Source: Aliirhizobium wenxiniae
Lineage (GTDB): Bacteria > Pseudomonadota > Alphaproteobacteria > Rhizobiales > Rhizobiaceae
DNA length: 64,000 nucleotides
NCBI RefSeq assembly: GCF_019511445.1
Contig: NZ_JAEUAN010000004.1
Location: forward strand, 186,001 to 250,000
Direction: 5' to 3'
In this document: piece by piece, positions 6,838 to 16,628 of the stretch
Layout of the letters: each line of letters begins with the position of its first letter
Numbering within the stretch: position 1 is the first letter of the stretch
The notes under the pieces: model-generated
Database searches by the model: none
The model's input: the letters and a program-made list of their open reading frames with translations, nothing else
Told to the model about the DNA's origin: nothing
Made by a program: the position numbers and the translations under genes

Positions 6838-9100
6838 AAGCAATTTCCTTGTCTTTATCCGTCATGGGCGTGGCAGCCGCATCGGCATGCGGCAGAAGCA
6901 CCCTGATCATGGCGCCCTTGCCATGATCAAAATCGGCAGGGGCATCGTGCAACTCGAGCTGCCCCCCATGTTCTTCAATGATCTTCTTGACGATGGCGAG
7001 GCCGAGCCCTGTGCCCTTTTCGCGCATCGTCATATAGGGTTCGAGTATACGGTGGCGGTTCTCGGTCGGCAGTCCGATGCCGTTGTCGATCACGTCCACC
7101 ACGAAAAGATCGCGTGCCTTGTCAAAACTGGAGCGCACCATCACCTTGCGCCCGTCACGCTCCTCGTCAGCAGGCACCATCTCGAGAGCCTCGACGGCAT
7201 TCTTGACGAGATTGCCGAAAGCCTGACCGAGCATCCGACCGTCGAACAGGCCGTTGAGCGGTTCGTCGCCGAGTTCGCGGATGAAATCTACATGGCTCGT
7301 GCCCATTTCGCGCAGGAAGATCGAATCTTTCAGAATGCCCCGGAGATCGGTGATCTCCTTGGATGGCTTGGGCATACGCGCAAACGAAGAGAACTCGTCG
7401 ACCATGCGGCCGATATCGCCGACCTGCCGCACGATCGTATCCGTGCACTGGTCGAACACGGCCCGGTCGCTCTCATCGATCTGCTTGCCGTAACGGCGCT
7501 TCAGCCGCTCGGCCGACAGCTGGATCGGGGTGAGCGGGTTCTTGATTTCATGCGCAATACGGCGCGCCACATCCGCCCAGGCGGTCGAACGCTGCGCGAT
7601 GACAAGGTCGGTAATATCATCGAGCGTGATGACGTAGCTGTCGCTCGTCGTGCGTTGTTCCTCGCGGGTGACCTGCACGGACAAAGTCCGCTCCTTGCCG
7701 CCACGCATCAGGTTGACCTCCTTGCGGAAGTCGCCGCGGGCACGCGTGGTGGCTTCGGTGAGAACCTGATCGACCTCGGGAACGATGTCCTGCAAGGTCT
7801 TGCCGATAAGATCATCGGCACTGATGCCAAGCATCTGCTCTGCCGAAGGGTTGACGATGCTGATCCGGCGATCATCAACGCCGATGACGGCAGCAGTTAC
7901 GCCGGAAAGCACGGCCTCGATGAAGCGGCGGCGGTCATCGACCTCGTCCTTCGCTTCAAGAATCTCGTCCTGCTGCGTACGGATCTCGGAAATCATCTTG
8001 TTGAAGGTACGCGACAGGCTGCCGACATCGCCATCGGCCGCGCGAACGGGAACAACGACATTGAGATTGCCGCTGCCGACTGCATCGGCGGCGCTGATAA
8101 GAAGACGGATCGGCCGCACGATGCGGTCGGCAACCGCGATTGCAGCCCAGATGGCAGCCAGAAGAACGATCAGTGCAAAGCCGAGATAGAGCACGGCAAA
8201 GGCGAACTGCAGCGACGAACGGCCTGCCTCCATCGCCTTGTATTCGGCCGTATTCTCCTCCATCAGCCGCATCGCGTTCATGACCTTCGGGTCGACGGCG
8301 CGGATCGTATAAAGGAAGGTCCCGGATATCGCATCCGTCTTCATGACGGCACCGACAAGATTGGTGATTCCGGGAGGAATGAGTGTCGGCTGACCACCCG
8401 CGGCAGATTTGAGCGCGTCGGCGGGAATCGCAGGCAGCGGCCGCTCGGTCTTGATATCGGCCTGCGCAATCGCCTGACCGTCTTCCCGCACCAGGAATGC
8501 CCCAAGCATGCCGCGCCCGCGAGCCTGTCGGGTCATCAGATCCAGAAACCCGGTGCGATCGAGATAGAACATAGCGCGGTTTCGCTCGAGGTCGTTAGAC
8601 ATCGAAACCGTCTGTCCCTGCAGATAGCTCGCATTCTCCATCATGTAGGCGCGCGCTATATCCTGCGATGATTGCACGATCGACTGAGTGCGCAGCGAAA
8701 ACCAGCGATCGAGGCCGACATTCAGTGTCAGGCTGGCAAAAATCGCCACGAGAACCGCAGGCGTGATCGCGACGATGGAAAACAGGGCAACGATCCGAAC
8801 GTGCAGACGTGCCGCCGCCCTGCCCCTGTTCCGCGCCTTGAGCAACCGGGAAACTTCGCGGCCGATGAGATACATCAGCCCCAGAATGAACAGCGAATTG
8901 ATCACAGCGGAGGCGATGACCACGTTGCCCGTAGGTGCAATGGGAGTAAGGCCGAGGAGGACCAGCAGTGTCAGGATGGCGCAAAGCAGCGCGCCACCGG
9001 CAAGCAGGATACCCGGCAAGGCGAAGGACGCGCGGCGATCCTGAATGAAGGTCGCAGATTGAGCGTCGGCAAGTGGTGCCGTCCCGCCGTCCACCATCAT
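6827..9100 (-). CDS. ntrY: Nitrogen-regulation sensor histidine kinase NtrY
   Basis: This 757-residue membrane kinase pairs with NtrX. The N-terminal third contains several hydrophobic helices (GILLAGGALLCAILTLLVLLGL, a second and a third before residue 130) and a periplasmic sensor segment. A further helix follows near residue 300 (SSLQFAFAVLYLGFALIVLLAA). Then come HAMP, PAS (FIEAVLSGVTAAVIGVDD), the HisKA H-box [21 protein letters not shown], and HATPase motifs (NLVKNAVEAL, DNGIGLP, GTGLGLAIV). The doublet ATGATG lies at 9100/9097 after GGGAGGGAC; the second ATG has the better spacing. It is read away from the copper module and has its own upstream spacer, so it is likely transcribed independently of ntrBC. 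Confidence 0.94.
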   Translation of the reverse strand: MMVDGGTAPLADAQSATFIQDRRASFALPGILLAGGALLCAILTLLVLLGLTPIAPTGNVVIASAVINSLFILGLMYLIGREVSRLLKARNRGRAAARLHVRIVALFSIVAITPAVLVAIFASLTLNVGLDRWFSLRTQSIVQSSQDIARAYMMENASYLQGQTVSMSNDLERNRAMFYLDRTGFLDLMTRQARGRGMLGAFLVREDGQAIAQADIKTERPLPAIPADALKSAAGGQPTLIPPGITNLVGAVMKTDAISGTFLYTIRAVDPKVMNAMRLMEENTAEYKAMEAGRSSLQFAFAVLYLGFALIVLLAAIWAAIAVADRIVRPIRLLISAADAVGSGNLNVVVPVRAADGDVGSLSRTFNKMISEIRTQQDEILEAKDEVDDRRRFIEAVLSGVTAAVIGVDDRRISIVNPSAEQMLGISADDLIGKTLQDIVPEVDQVLTEATTRARGDFRKEVNLMRGGKERTLSVQVTREEQRTTSDSYVITLDDITDLVIAQRSTAWADVARRIAHEIKNPLTPIQLSAERLKRRYGKQIDESDRAVFDQCTDTIVRQVGDIGRMVDEFSSFARMPKPSKEITDLRGILKDSIFLREMGTSHVDFIRELGDEPLNGLFDGRMLGQAFGNLVKNAVEALEMVPADEERDGRKVMVRSSFDKARDLFVVDVIDNGIGLPTENRHRILEPYMTMREKGTGLGLAIVKKIIEEHGGQLELHDAPADFDHGKGAMIRVLLPHADAAATPMTDKDKEIAYGV

Positions 9101-9465
9101 GTCCCTCCCGCTTTGGGGCCAACTGCCTTATCGCCTGACCACACTGTGGAAAGACGCTTTTGAAATCGCCGAAATAGGATGTCCGTCGCTCTGACCGAAA
9201 AAAAACGCCGCCGGTTCAGCTAGGGCACCTGCGTGACCTCTAAGCAACGCATTGTGGCGAAAATGCAACGATCATTACAAGCTGTCAAGCAGCCAGCAAT
9301 CCCGGTCCATCACAATACACGGATGTCCACGGAATTAGACGTTGGCGGAGGTATTATCTGAGTATATTCCGAAAAAGACTTTCACCACGAAAAAGCGGCA
9401 AACTGCCACATGAGCAATTTCATCGCACCGGTGACTTTAACTCCAGCCTGTGGCATGGAGATTTC
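9101..9465. other. 365-bp divergent intergenic region, ntrY / copper module
   Basis: No credible gene is seen. It must hold the ntrYX promoter (reading left) and the promoter of the DUF2946-like gene (reading right). An A/T-rich segment with TATTATCTGAGTATATTCC lies at about 9352-9370 and could contain the rightward -10. I found no clear sigma-54, Fur, CueR or NtrC site in it. Confidence 0.5.
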
Positions 9466-9870
9466 ATGAAAGCGATACGGCAAATCCTCTCTGACAGGAT
9501 GCTGGCGACCGCGTTTGCGGTAGTCCTCGCCTATCTGTTGGCATTTCAGGGATTTACCGGAAATCTCGCTAAAGCATCGACGGCAATAGCCGCCCAGGAT
9601 CCGCTCCACGTCTTGTGCGGTTCTACCGGTATCGTCGAAGCAGATCCGGCAAGTGCCGACAATCCGTTGAAAAGAGCCACGGATTGCCCCTGCGCAAGCC
9701 TGTGCCGCCTGGCGTCCTCCATTGCCCCCGTCATCCTCACGCCGGGCGTATTGCTCCTGCAATTCTCGGTGTTCACATCGGAAAACATCGCTTTTCCAAG
9801 CCTGGAGATGCCTGCACCAACGCGTCGAGGCATTCTGGCCGACGCCCGCGGACCACCCGTCATTTCGTGA
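9466..9870 (+). CDS. DUF2946-like membrane protein of a copper operon
   Basis: This 134-residue protein starts at ATG 9466 with a GGAG ribosome site six bases before. Residues 10-31 form a signal anchor or signal peptide (MLATAFAVVLAYLLAFQGF) and residues 80-97 a second hydrophobic stretch (SSIAPVILTPGVLLLQFS). Between them lies a cysteine cluster: HVLCGSTG, then DCPCASLCRLAS. It ends with ARGPPVIS, an ending common in the DUF2946 family, which is often found beside copper genes. The cysteines suggest metal binding in the periplasm, but no function is proved. It is followed after 141 bp by pcuAC and then senC, implying a role in copper delivery to cytochrome oxidase. Confidence 0.65.
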   Translation: MKAIRQILSDRMLATAFAVVLAYLLAFQGFTGNLAKASTAIAAQDPLHVLCGSTGIVEADPASADNPLKRATDCPCASLCRLASSIAPVILTPGVLLLQFSVFTSENIAFPSLEMPAPTRRGILADARGPPVIS

Positions 9871-10011
9871 AGACAGGCCATGCGCCATGCGCATCCGGCC
9901 ATGAAATCAGGCAATTATCGCCCTCCCCTTATATCGTCGGCCGTCACCGGACCATATTGCCCACATTCCGGCAGACCAGAGCCAACCAACAGGTTCCTTT
10001 CGGAGAAATCC

Positions 10012-10500
10012 ATGTTCAACAAGAAGATCGTTGCCTACGCGCTGCTCGGCTCCGTGCTCGCCTTCGGCTCGACCCAGGCCCATGAATTCAAGCTCGGCCA
10101 ACTCGAGATCGGTCACCCCTATTCCCGCGCGATGCTGCCCATGGCCAAGGTGGGCGGCGGCTATCTGAAAATCACCAACAGCGGACCAGCCGATCGCCTC
10201 ATCGGCATCACATCCGAGCGCGCCACGACAGTGGAAATCCATGAAATGAAGATGAACGGCGCTGTGATGGAAATGCGTGAACTGGATGGCGGCCTCGCGA
10301 TCCCAGCCAATAGCACCGTCGAACTGAAGCCCGGCAGCTATCACCTGATGTTCATGAATGTGACACAGCCTTTCAAGCAAGACGAAATGATCAAGGCGAC
10401 GCTTGTCTTCGAGAAGGCAGGATCGGTCGATGTCGAATTTTCCGTAGGTCCGGTCGCAGGCGACAAGGGGCACGCGGCACATTCGGAGCACGGAAAATGA
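10012..10500 (+). CDS. Periplasmic copper chaperone PCuAC
   Basis: This 162-residue chaperone hands Cu(I) to the CuA or CuB centre of cytochrome oxidase. The frame is open further upstream, but ATG 10012 follows GGAGAAATCC and gives a clean signal peptide (MFNKKIVAYALLGSVLAFGSTQAHE). The PCuAC copper motif is present: IHEMKMNGAVMEM supplies H-x10-M, and SYHLMFM supplies the H-x-M after about 22 residues. The C-terminus is histidine-rich (GDKGHAAHSEHGK), which may add metal-binding capacity. The stop overlaps the senC start (ATGA), so the two are coupled. Confidence 0.92.
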   Translation: MFNKKIVAYALLGSVLAFGSTQAHEFKLGQLEIGHPYSRAMLPMAKVGGGYLKITNSGPADRLIGITSERATTVEIHEMKMNGAVMEMRELDGGLAIPANSTVELKPGSYHLMFMNVTQPFKQDEMIKATLVFEKAGSVDVEFSVGPVAGDKGHAAHSEHGK

Positions 10501-11084
10501 CCACCAAAAATCCGTTCATGCTGATTGCCACGGCACTCTGCACGATCTTCTTTTGCGTCCTGGTCGGTATCCTGTTTTTCACCTTCAAGGACGAGCCGCG
10601 AAACAGCAGGTTCAACGCCGCCTTCTCCCTGGTCAACGACCAGGGAGAAAAGGTCGACGAGACAATCTTCAAGGGCAATCCGTCGCTGGTCTATTTCGGC
10701 TATACGCACTGCCCCGAAGTCTGCCCGACGACGCTGTTCGAAGTCGCCGGATACCTGAAGGCACTTGGAGAGGATGGCGCATCGATCAAGAGCTACCTGT
10801 TCACGGTTGATCCGGAACGGGATACGCCAGAGATCATGAAGAGCTACGTTACCGCCTTTTCAGACCGGATCACCGGTGTGACGGGCACTGCAGAAGAGAT
10901 GAGGCGGGTAGTCTACGGCTGGAAGGCATTTGCGGAAAAGGTGCCGAACAAGAGCGGCGGCTATTCGATGAGCCACACGATGGACCTTTTCCTGATCGGC
11001 GCTGACGGGCGCCTGAAAGGTCTCATCCCCTACGGCGCAGATCCTGACGAAGCCGTCAGGAAAATCCGTAGCACACTACTTTAG
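10497..11084 (+). CDS. SCO1/SenC family copper-delivery thioredoxin-like protein
   Basis: This 195-residue membrane-anchored protein assembles the CuA site of cytochrome c oxidase. Residues 8-30 form the anchor (MLIATALCTIFFCVLVGILFF). The copper/thiol motif THCPEVCPTT (CxxxC) lies around residue 72, and the distal histidine is in YSMSHTMDLFLIG. The spacing fits the SCO family. It overlaps pcuAC by four bases and is followed by a strong terminator, so it is the last gene of the module. Confidence 0.93.
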   Translation: MTTKNPFMLIATALCTIFFCVLVGILFFTFKDEPRNSRFNAAFSLVNDQGEKVDETIFKGNPSLVYFGYTHCPEVCPTTLFEVAGYLKALGEDGASIKSYLFTVDPERDTPEIMKSYVTAFSDRITGVTGTAEEMRRVVYGWKAFAEKVPNKSGGYSMSHTMDLFLIGADGRLKGLIPYGADPDEAVRKIRSTLL

Positions 11085-11109
11085 CCAGTTGCGATCGGTT
11101 TGATGTCAG

Positions 11110-11141
11110 GACGCCGGACAAAATCCGGCGTCTTTTTTTTT
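11110..11141 (+). terminator. Rho-independent terminator of the copper module
   Basis: GACGCCGGA-CAAAA-TCCGGCGTC is a perfect 9-bp stem followed by nine T residues. It lies 26 bases after the senC stop. The T-tract is only on the plus strand, so it does not serve ntrC. Confidence 0.95.
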
Positions 11142-11147
11142 CAAAAG

Positions 11148-12599
11148 TCAGGCGGAACGCGAACTGCGATAGACGGAGACGCCCAGTTCGCGGATCTTCT
11201 TGCGCAGCGTGTTGCGGTTGAGCCCGAGCAGATCGGCCGCCTTGATCTGGTTGCCGCGGGTGGCCGTCAGCGCAGCAAGGATCAGCGGATATTCCATCTC
11301 GGTCAGCACCCGGTCATACAGTCCCGGAGGCGGCAGGTTATCGCCGAAGCTCGCGAAATAGCTGCGCATGTTTTCTTCGACCGCCTGGGCGATGGTCAGA
11401 GAGCCACTGCGCGGGGCAGCCTTGTCGATCGGGCTATCGGGAACATCAGACCGCAACTCGGTATCGACGATTTCGCGGGTAATGACATCCTGCGGATAGA
11501 GCGCCATCAGGCGGCGTACCAGGTTTTCCAACTCGCGCACGTTACCCGGCCAGGCATAGGCCTTCATCACGTCCAGCGCCTCGTTGTCGAAACGCTTGCC
11601 GTCGAGCCCTTCCTTCTCGGCCATCTGCATGAAGTGGCGCACGAGATCTGGAATATCCTCGGCACGGTCGCGCAGCGGCGGCAGGCGCAGCGGCACGACA
11701 TTGAGGCGGTAATAGAGGTCTTCGCGGAAAAGCCCCTGATTGATCAGGTGCTTCAGGTCCTTGTTGGTGGCGGCAACGATGCGCACGTCGGTGCGGATCG
11801 GTGTACGTCCGCCGACCGTCGTATATTCACCCTGCTGCAGCACGCGCAGAAGGCGTGTCTGCGCATCCATCGGCATATCGCCGATTTCATCGAGAAATAG
11901 CGTGCCGCCCTCGGCCTGCTCGAAACGGCCGGTGGACCGGTTCTGTGCGCCGGTAAAGGCGCCCTTCTCGTGGCCGAACAGTTCCGATTCGATCAGGTCG
12001 CGCGGGATGGCCGCCATGTTGATCGCCACGAACGGACCGTTGCGGCGCTTGCCGTAATCGTGAAGAGCCTTGGCGACCAGTTCCTTGCCGGTACCCGATT
12101 CACCGGTAATCATCAGCGTCAGGTCCGTCTGCATCAGGCGGGCGAGAACACGATAGATTTCCTGCATCGCAGCAGAGCGGCCGACCAGCGGCATCCCATC
12201 CTGCATGTCGTCGTCGAGACGCGCCGGCTTGCGCTTCGGCTCGGCCAGCGCCCGGCCGATGATCGCAATTAGCTCCGTCAGGTCGAACGGCTTCGGCAGA
12301 TAGTCATATGCGCCTTTTTCCGAAGCACGGATCGCCGTCATGAATGTGTTCTGCGCGCTCATGACAAGCACAGGCAGGTCCGGCCGCGCCTTCTTGATAC
12401 GCGGAAGCAGATCGAAGGCATTTTCATCCGGCATGACGACGTCGGTGACGACGAGATCGCCTTCGCCGGCCGAAACCCAACGCCAGAGGGTGGCGGCATT
12501 GGAGGTGATGCGTACCTCGTAACCGGCCCGCGTCAGGGCCTGGTTCAGGACGGTACGGATGGCCGCGTCGTCGTCGGCGACAAGGATCGTGGCAGTCAT
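11148..12599 (-). CDS. ntrC: Nitrogen-regulation response regulator NtrC
   Basis: This 483-residue sigma-54 activator is phosphorylated by NtrB under nitrogen limitation. The receiver domain shows VADDDAAIR, the phospho-acceptor VVTDVVMPD and KPFDL. The AAA+ domain has Walker [12 protein letters not shown], an intact GAFTGA loop ([17 protein letters not shown]) and Walker [13 protein letters not shown]. The Fis-type HTH is [22 protein letters not shown]. The start overlaps the ntrB stop by four bases. Contrast with NtrX in the same window, which lacks GAFTGA. Confidence 0.96.
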   Translation of the reverse strand: MTATILVADDDAAIRTVLNQALTRAGYEVRITSNAATLWRWVSAGEGDLVVTDVVMPDENAFDLLPRIKKARPDLPVLVMSAQNTFMTAIRASEKGAYDYLPKPFDLTELIAIIGRALAEPKRKPARLDDDMQDGMPLVGRSAAMQEIYRVLARLMQTDLTLMITGESGTGKELVAKALHDYGKRRNGPFVAINMAAIPRDLIESELFGHEKGAFTGAQNRSTGRFEQAEGGTLFLDEIGDMPMDAQTRLLRVLQQGEYTTVGGRTPIRTDVRIVAATNKDLKHLINQGLFREDLYYRLNVVPLRLPPLRDRAEDIPDLVRHFMQMAEKEGLDGKRFDNEALDVMKAYAWPGNVRELENLVRRLMALYPQDVITREIVDTELRSDVPDSPIDKAAPRSGSLTIAQAVEENMRSYFASFGDNLPPPGLYDRVLTEMEYPLILAALTATRGNQIKAADLLGLNRNTLRKKIRELGVSVYRSSRSA

Positions 12600-13744
12600 G
12601 TTTCGCTTCCTGTGGGGTTCAAGGCGCGGCCGTCACCGGCCTCTTCCTTGTGCATGGGCATCAGAACACGGAATATGGTCCGGCGCGCCTGGCTGTCGCA
12701 TTCGACAATGCCGCCATGGCCGCCGATGATCTTGGCGACCAGCGCCAGCCCGAGGCCGGAACCGTTGGTCTTGGTGGTGATGAACGGGTCGAAAAGGTTC
12801 GGAACGAGGTCGGCAGGCACGCCGGGACCATTGTCGATGACGCAGAATTCGAGCGGCAGCGAGATTTTTTCCCGCGTGCCCGCAACCGAAAGGCGGATGC
12901 CGGGACGGTAGGCTGTCGTCAGCATGATTTCAGCGTCAGGCTGACCGTCCACGGCTTCGGACGCATTCTTGATCAGGTTGAGAAACACCTGAACCAATTG
13001 GTCGCGATTGGCATAGACCGGCGGCAGCGACGGGTCGTACATCTCGGAAATCTTGATCTCGCGGGCGAAACCGGCCTTGGCCACCGCCTTCACGTGATCG
13101 AGCACGGAGTGGATGTTGAGCGGCACGCGATCGACCGGGCGCTCGTCGGAAAACACTTCCATCCGGTCGACCAGCGAAACGATCCTGTCCGTCTCGTCGC
13201 AGATCAGCCGCGTCAGCGGACGATCGTCATCCGGAACCACGGTTTCAAGCAGCTGGGCAGCACCACGGATGCCGGAAAGCGGGTTCTTGATTTCATGCGC
13301 CAGCATCGAAGCGAGCCCCGTCACCGAACGCGCAGCGGCGCGATGGGTCAGCTGTCGATCAATCTTGTCCGCCATCGAGCGTTCCTGAAACACAACGACG
13401 ACGGAACCGGGTTCGCTGACGACAGGTGCGACATAAAGATCGACCAGCTTTTCCTGACCGAGTTTCGGCGAGGACAGATCGACGCGATACTCGTTGACCG
13501 GAGCCTTGCGCTCGCGAACCTGGTCGATCAAGGCCAGAAGCGGGCTGCCGAACGGAATAAAGCTCGAAATCTTGTATTTTGCCAGATGCGAGGCACTTGC
13601 GCCGAAGAAGGATTCCGCTTCCCAGTTGGCGAACGCGATCTTTCCGGCCTGATCGACCAGAATGACCGGGTTCTGAACCGAGTTGAGGACGGCCATGGCC
13701 AATGCCTGCCCATGGGCAGTGTCCTGAATGGCGGACTTTGTCAT
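12596..13744 (-). CDS. ntrB: Nitrogen-regulation sensor kinase/phosphatase NtrB
   Basis: This 382-residue cytosolic kinase phosphorylates NtrC and is controlled by PII. It has an N-terminal PAS domain ([20 protein letters not shown]), the H-box [21 protein letters not shown] near residue 150, the N-box [12 protein letters not shown], and DNGPGVP / [18 protein letters not shown] in the ATPase domain. No membrane segment is seen. It overlaps both dusB (ATGA at 13741-13744) and ntrC by four bases, so dusB-ntrB-ntrC form one translationally coupled operon. Confidence 0.95.
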   Translation of the reverse strand: MTKSAIQDTAHGQALAMAVLNSVQNPVILVDQAGKIAFANWEAESFFGASASHLAKYKISSFIPFGSPLLALIDQVRERKAPVNEYRVDLSSPKLGQEKLVDLYVAPVVSEPGSVVVVFQERSMADKIDRQLTHRAAARSVTGLASMLAHEIKNPLSGIRGAAQLLETVVPDDDRPLTRLICDETDRIVSLVDRMEVFSDERPVDRVPLNIHSVLDHVKAVAKAGFAREIKISEMYDPSLPPVYANRDQLVQVFLNLIKNASEAVDGQPDAEIMLTTAYRPGIRLSVAGTREKISLPLEFCVIDNGPGVPADLVPNLFDPFITTKTNGSGLGLALVAKIIGGHGGIVECDSQARRTIFRVLMPMHKEEAGDGRALNPTGSET

Positions 13745-14769
13745 GCAGCCTCCTTGCGGGCTGATAGGAATGCGTCATTTCCAAAAATCGTCGACAGACG
13801 CCGGATAACATCTGCCGGATCACGAGACATCATGATCGCCGCCTTGTCCTCTGACGCAATGTCGCAACCCTGGCGGTCGATATACCAGCCGAGCTGTTTG
13901 CGGGCATGCCGAAGACCGGCTTCGACCCCGTAGAAATCCAACATTGCCTCGTAATGTTCGATGACGATGGCGCCGACCTCCGCCTGTGACGGCGCGGCGT
14001 GACCGGCAAGCCAGCCGACATGCCAGGGCCGGCCCTGCGCACCGCGCCCGACCATGACGGCATCGGCACCGGAGCGGCGAAGGATTTCCGTCGCATCTTC
14101 GGGCGTCTGAACGTCGCCATTGGCGATTAGCGGAATGGAGAGCACGTCACGCACGGCGTGAATGGCGTCCCAATCCGCCTTGCCTTCATAGAACTGCATG
14201 CGGGTACGTCCATGCACGGTGACAAGCTGCACGCCCGCCTCCTGCGCGCGACGCGCAATCAGCGGCGCATTGAGGCTGTCATGATCCCAGCCGAGCCGCA
14301 TCTTGACGGTGACAGGAACGGAGACGGCTTTCACCGTTGCCTCGATCAGTGACAAGGCGTGATCGGGATCGCGCATCAACGCCGAGCCGGAATAGCCGCC
14401 GATCACCTTCTTGGCCGGACAGCCCATATTGATATCGATGATATCGGCGCCATTATCGGCCGAAATCCTTGCCGCTTCCGCCATCCAGTGGGCTTCACGA
14501 CCGGCAAGCTGCACCATATGCGGCGTCATGCCGGCATTCTTCAGCCGCGCCCAGGATTCGCCCTTGTTCATGGCAAGCTCCCGGCTTGCCACCATTTCGG
14601 TGACAACAAGGCCGGCACCAAAGCGCCAGGCAAGCTTGCGGAAGGCGAGATCGGTCACGCCGGACATCGGCGCGAGCACCATCCTATTGCGGACAGTGAC
14701 CGATCCGATCTGAAATGGTCTGGCAAGGTCGCTGCAATGCAATTGATGATCTTTCAGGCAAATTCGCAT
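13741..14769 (-). CDS. dusB: tRNA-dihydrouridine synthase B (NifR3)
   Basis: This 342-residue flavoenzyme reduces uridine to dihydrouridine in the tRNA D-loop. Motifs are [20 protein letters not shown], the catalytic cysteine in [31 protein letters not shown] and [11 protein letters not shown] with [12 protein letters not shown]. The ATG at 14769 has no clear ribosome site; the TTG at 14742 would give [13 protein letters not shown], a more family-like start, so the first nine residues may not be translated. It is the first gene of the nifR3-ntrB-ntrC operon, the classic alphaproteobacterial order. Confidence 0.93.
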   Translation of the reverse strand: MRICLKDHQLHCSDLARPFQIGSVTVRNRMVLAPMSGVTDLAFRKLAWRFGAGLVVTEMVASRELAMNKGESWARLKNAGMTPHMVQLAGREAHWMAEAARISADNGADIIDINMGCPAKKVIGGYSGSALMRDPDHALSLIEATVKAVSVPVTVKMRLGWDHDSLNAPLIARRAQEAGVQLVTVHGRTRMQFYEGKADWDAIHAVRDVLSIPLIANGDVQTPEDATEILRRSGADAVMVGRGAQGRPWHVGWLAGHAAPSQAEVGAIVIEHYEAMLDFYGVEAGLRHARKQLGWYIDRQGCDIASEDKAAIMMSRDPADVIRRLSTIFGNDAFLSARKEAA

Positions 14770-14771
14770 TA

Positions 14772-14840
14772 TGCACTATTTTTATTCAGCCCTTGAGCGT
14801 TTGCCAAGAGCTATTCGTGAAATGCGCTATTTTTGAGCGA
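14772..14840. promoter_or_regulatory. Repeated TGC(A/G)CTATTTTT motif upstream of dusB-ntrBC
   Basis: TGCACTATTTTT begins at 14772 and TGCGCTATTTTT at 14823, 51 bases apart (about five helical turns). The second copy is also palindromic (CGCT-ATTTTTG-AGCG). NtrC half-sites have the form TGCAC, and the rhizobial ntrBC operon is known to be autoregulated. These copies are therefore candidate regulator sites; the identity of the regulator is inference. Confidence 0.35.
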
Positions 14841-14934
14841 CGTGCTGGAAATACGGCTTTTGAGGCTATAGTTCTCGCCCTGTCAATCCAAATCGATACT
14901 GGCCAATTTCATACAGAACGGGAACAGCAGCTCC

Positions 14935-16125
14935 ATGACAATCGGCATCGTCATCGTCGCGGCAGGACGAGGGGAAAGAGCTGGCTCGCCGGACGAGGGG
15001 CCGAAGCAATACCGCCCCATCGGCGGCCGCCCGGTCATCGCCCACACGCTCGACACGTTTATTCGCTGGCAAAGGCGCGGACCGATCGTCGTCGTCATCC
15101 ATCCGGACGACGAGGAACTGTATGCGGCAGCAACGGCCGGGCTTTCAGCGCCAGACATCACCCTCGCCTTCGGCGGAGATACGCGGCAACGCTCTGTTTA
15201 TGAAGGCCTGAAGGCTCTTTCGTCCACCGAGGCAACCCATGTGATGATTCACGATGCGGCACGTCCGTTTGTCGATCACGCAATGCTTGACCGCATCGCT
15301 GACGCCTTCGACAACGGCGTCGAGGCCGTGCTGCCGGCAGTCAGCGTGACGGATACACTGAAGCGTGGCGGCTCAGATGGCCTCGTCCACGAGACGGTTC
15401 CGCGCGCCGGGCTCTATGCCGCCCAGACGCCACAGAGCTTTCTCCTGTCGGAAATCCGCTCGGCGCATGAAAAGGCTGCGGCGCTTCGCCGCGACGATTT
15501 TACCGATGACGCGGCGATCGCCGAATGGGCCGGACTGCCGGTTTCCATCGTCGAAGGCTCCGTAGACAATATCAAGCTGACCGTAAAACGGGACATGACC
15601 ATGGCCGATGAAAGGCTTTCAGCCGCCGCCCTCCCCGACGTGCGCACCGGCAACGGCTACGACGTGCATCAACTGGTTGAAGGCGATGGCGTGACGCTGT
15701 GCGGCGTCTTCATTCCCCATAACCAGAAACTGTCCGGCCACTCGGACGCAGATGTTGCGCTGCATGCCCTGACGGATGCCCTGCTCGCCACCTGCGGCGC
15801 CGGTGATATCGGCGATCATTTTCCGCCATCGGACATGCAGTGGAAGGGCGCGCCGTCGAAAATCTTCCTCGAACATGCGGCAAGGATCGTGCGCGAAAAG
15901 GGCGGCACGATCATGAATGCCGACGTCTCGCTGATTGCCGAAGCACCGAAGGTCGGCCCCCATCGCGACAGGATGCGCCAGAACATGGCAGACATCCTCG
16001 GCATTTCGCTGGACCGCTGTTCGGTCAAGGCGACGACCAACGAGACGATCGGCTTTGTCGGCCGTCGCGAAGGCATTGCCGCGATCGCAACCGCTACCGT
16101 CGTCTATCGCGGATCTCAGGTATGA
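14935..16125 (+). CDS. ispDF: Bifunctional IspD/IspF enzyme of the MEP isoprenoid pathway
   Basis: This 396-residue fusion catalyses two non-consecutive MEP steps: CTP-dependent formation of CDP-methylerythritol (IspD) and closure to the 2,4-cyclodiphosphate (IspF). The IspD part (1-225) shows [31 protein letters not shown] and AAQTPQSF. The IspF part (about 235-396) shows GNGYDVHQL, the metal-binding DVHQL and [18 protein letters not shown], and [16 protein letters not shown]. The fusion is standard in alphaproteobacteria. Its stop overlaps the next gene (ATGA). Confidence 0.97.
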   Translation: MTIGIVIVAAGRGERAGSPDEGPKQYRPIGGRPVIAHTLDTFIRWQRRGPIVVVIHPDDEELYAAATAGLSAPDITLAFGGDTRQRSVYEGLKALSSTEATHVMIHDAARPFVDHAMLDRIADAFDNGVEAVLPAVSVTDTLKRGGSDGLVHETVPRAGLYAAQTPQSFLLSEIRSAHEKAAALRRDDFTDDAAIAEWAGLPVSIVEGSVDNIKLTVKRDMTMADERLSAAALPDVRTGNGYDVHQLVEGDGVTLCGVFIPHNQKLSGHSDADVALHALTDALLATCGAGDIGDHFPPSDMQWKGAPSKIFLEHAARIVREKGGTIMNADVSLIAEAPKVGPHRDRMRQNMADILGISLDRCSVKATTNETIGFVGRREGIAAIATATVVYRGSQV

Positions 16126-16622
16126 GCCTGTTTCCATTAGACATAGAAGACGAAGCGCGCCGGATCGTTTGGGAATTCGCTGAACGGAGATTGATGATCT
16201 CCACCGCAGAATCCTGCACCGGCGGCCTCATTGTCGGCGCCCTGACGGATATCGCCGGCTCGTCTGCCGTCGTCGATCGCGGATTCGTCACTTACACGAA
16301 CGAAGCCAAGATGGACCTTCTGGGCGTCAATGCGGCAACGCTCGGCACCTATGGCGCCGTGTCGGAACAGACCGCAAGACAGATGGCGCAGGGCGCCCTC
16401 TTCCGCTCCAGGGCCGATCTTGCGGTCGCCGTCACCGGCATCGCCGGCCCCGGCGGCGGCTCAACCGAAAAGCCGGTGGGTCTCGTGCATCTTGCCGCCC
16501 GCAACCGCTCGGGCATGATCATTCACCGGGAAATGCGTTACGGCGATATCGGTCGCATTGAAGTCCGGCTGGCGACGGTGCGCACGGCCTTCGAGATGCT
16601 GTGTGAAGTTGCCGGCGTCTGA
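16122..16622 (+). CDS. CinA C-terminal domain protein (nicotinamide-nucleotide amidase)
   Basis: This 166-residue protein has only the CinA C-terminal (PncC-like) domain, which deamidates nicotinamide mononucleotide for NAD recycling. The start is ATG 16122 overlapping the ispDF stop; the longer open frame is a shadow. Motifs: [22 protein letters not shown] (catalytic serine region), [28 protein letters not shown] and KPVGLVHLA. The N-terminal MoCF-like domain of full-length CinA is absent, as in many proteobacteria. It is translationally coupled to ispDF. Confidence 0.92.
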   Translation: MSLFPLDIEDEARRIVWEFAERRLMISTAESCTGGLIVGALTDIAGSSAVVDRGFVTYTNEAKMDLLGVNAATLGTYGAVSEQTARQMAQGALFRSRADLAVAVTGIAGPGGGSTEKPVGLVHLAARNRSGMIIHREMRYGDIGRIEVRLATVRTAFEMLCEVAGV

Positions 16623-16628
16623 ACGTAT

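Noticed and set aside
5224..6906. 560-residue plus-strand open frame
   Set aside because: Antisense shadow of ntrX; composition is Arg/His/Asp-rich as expected for the reverse frame of a GC-rich gene.
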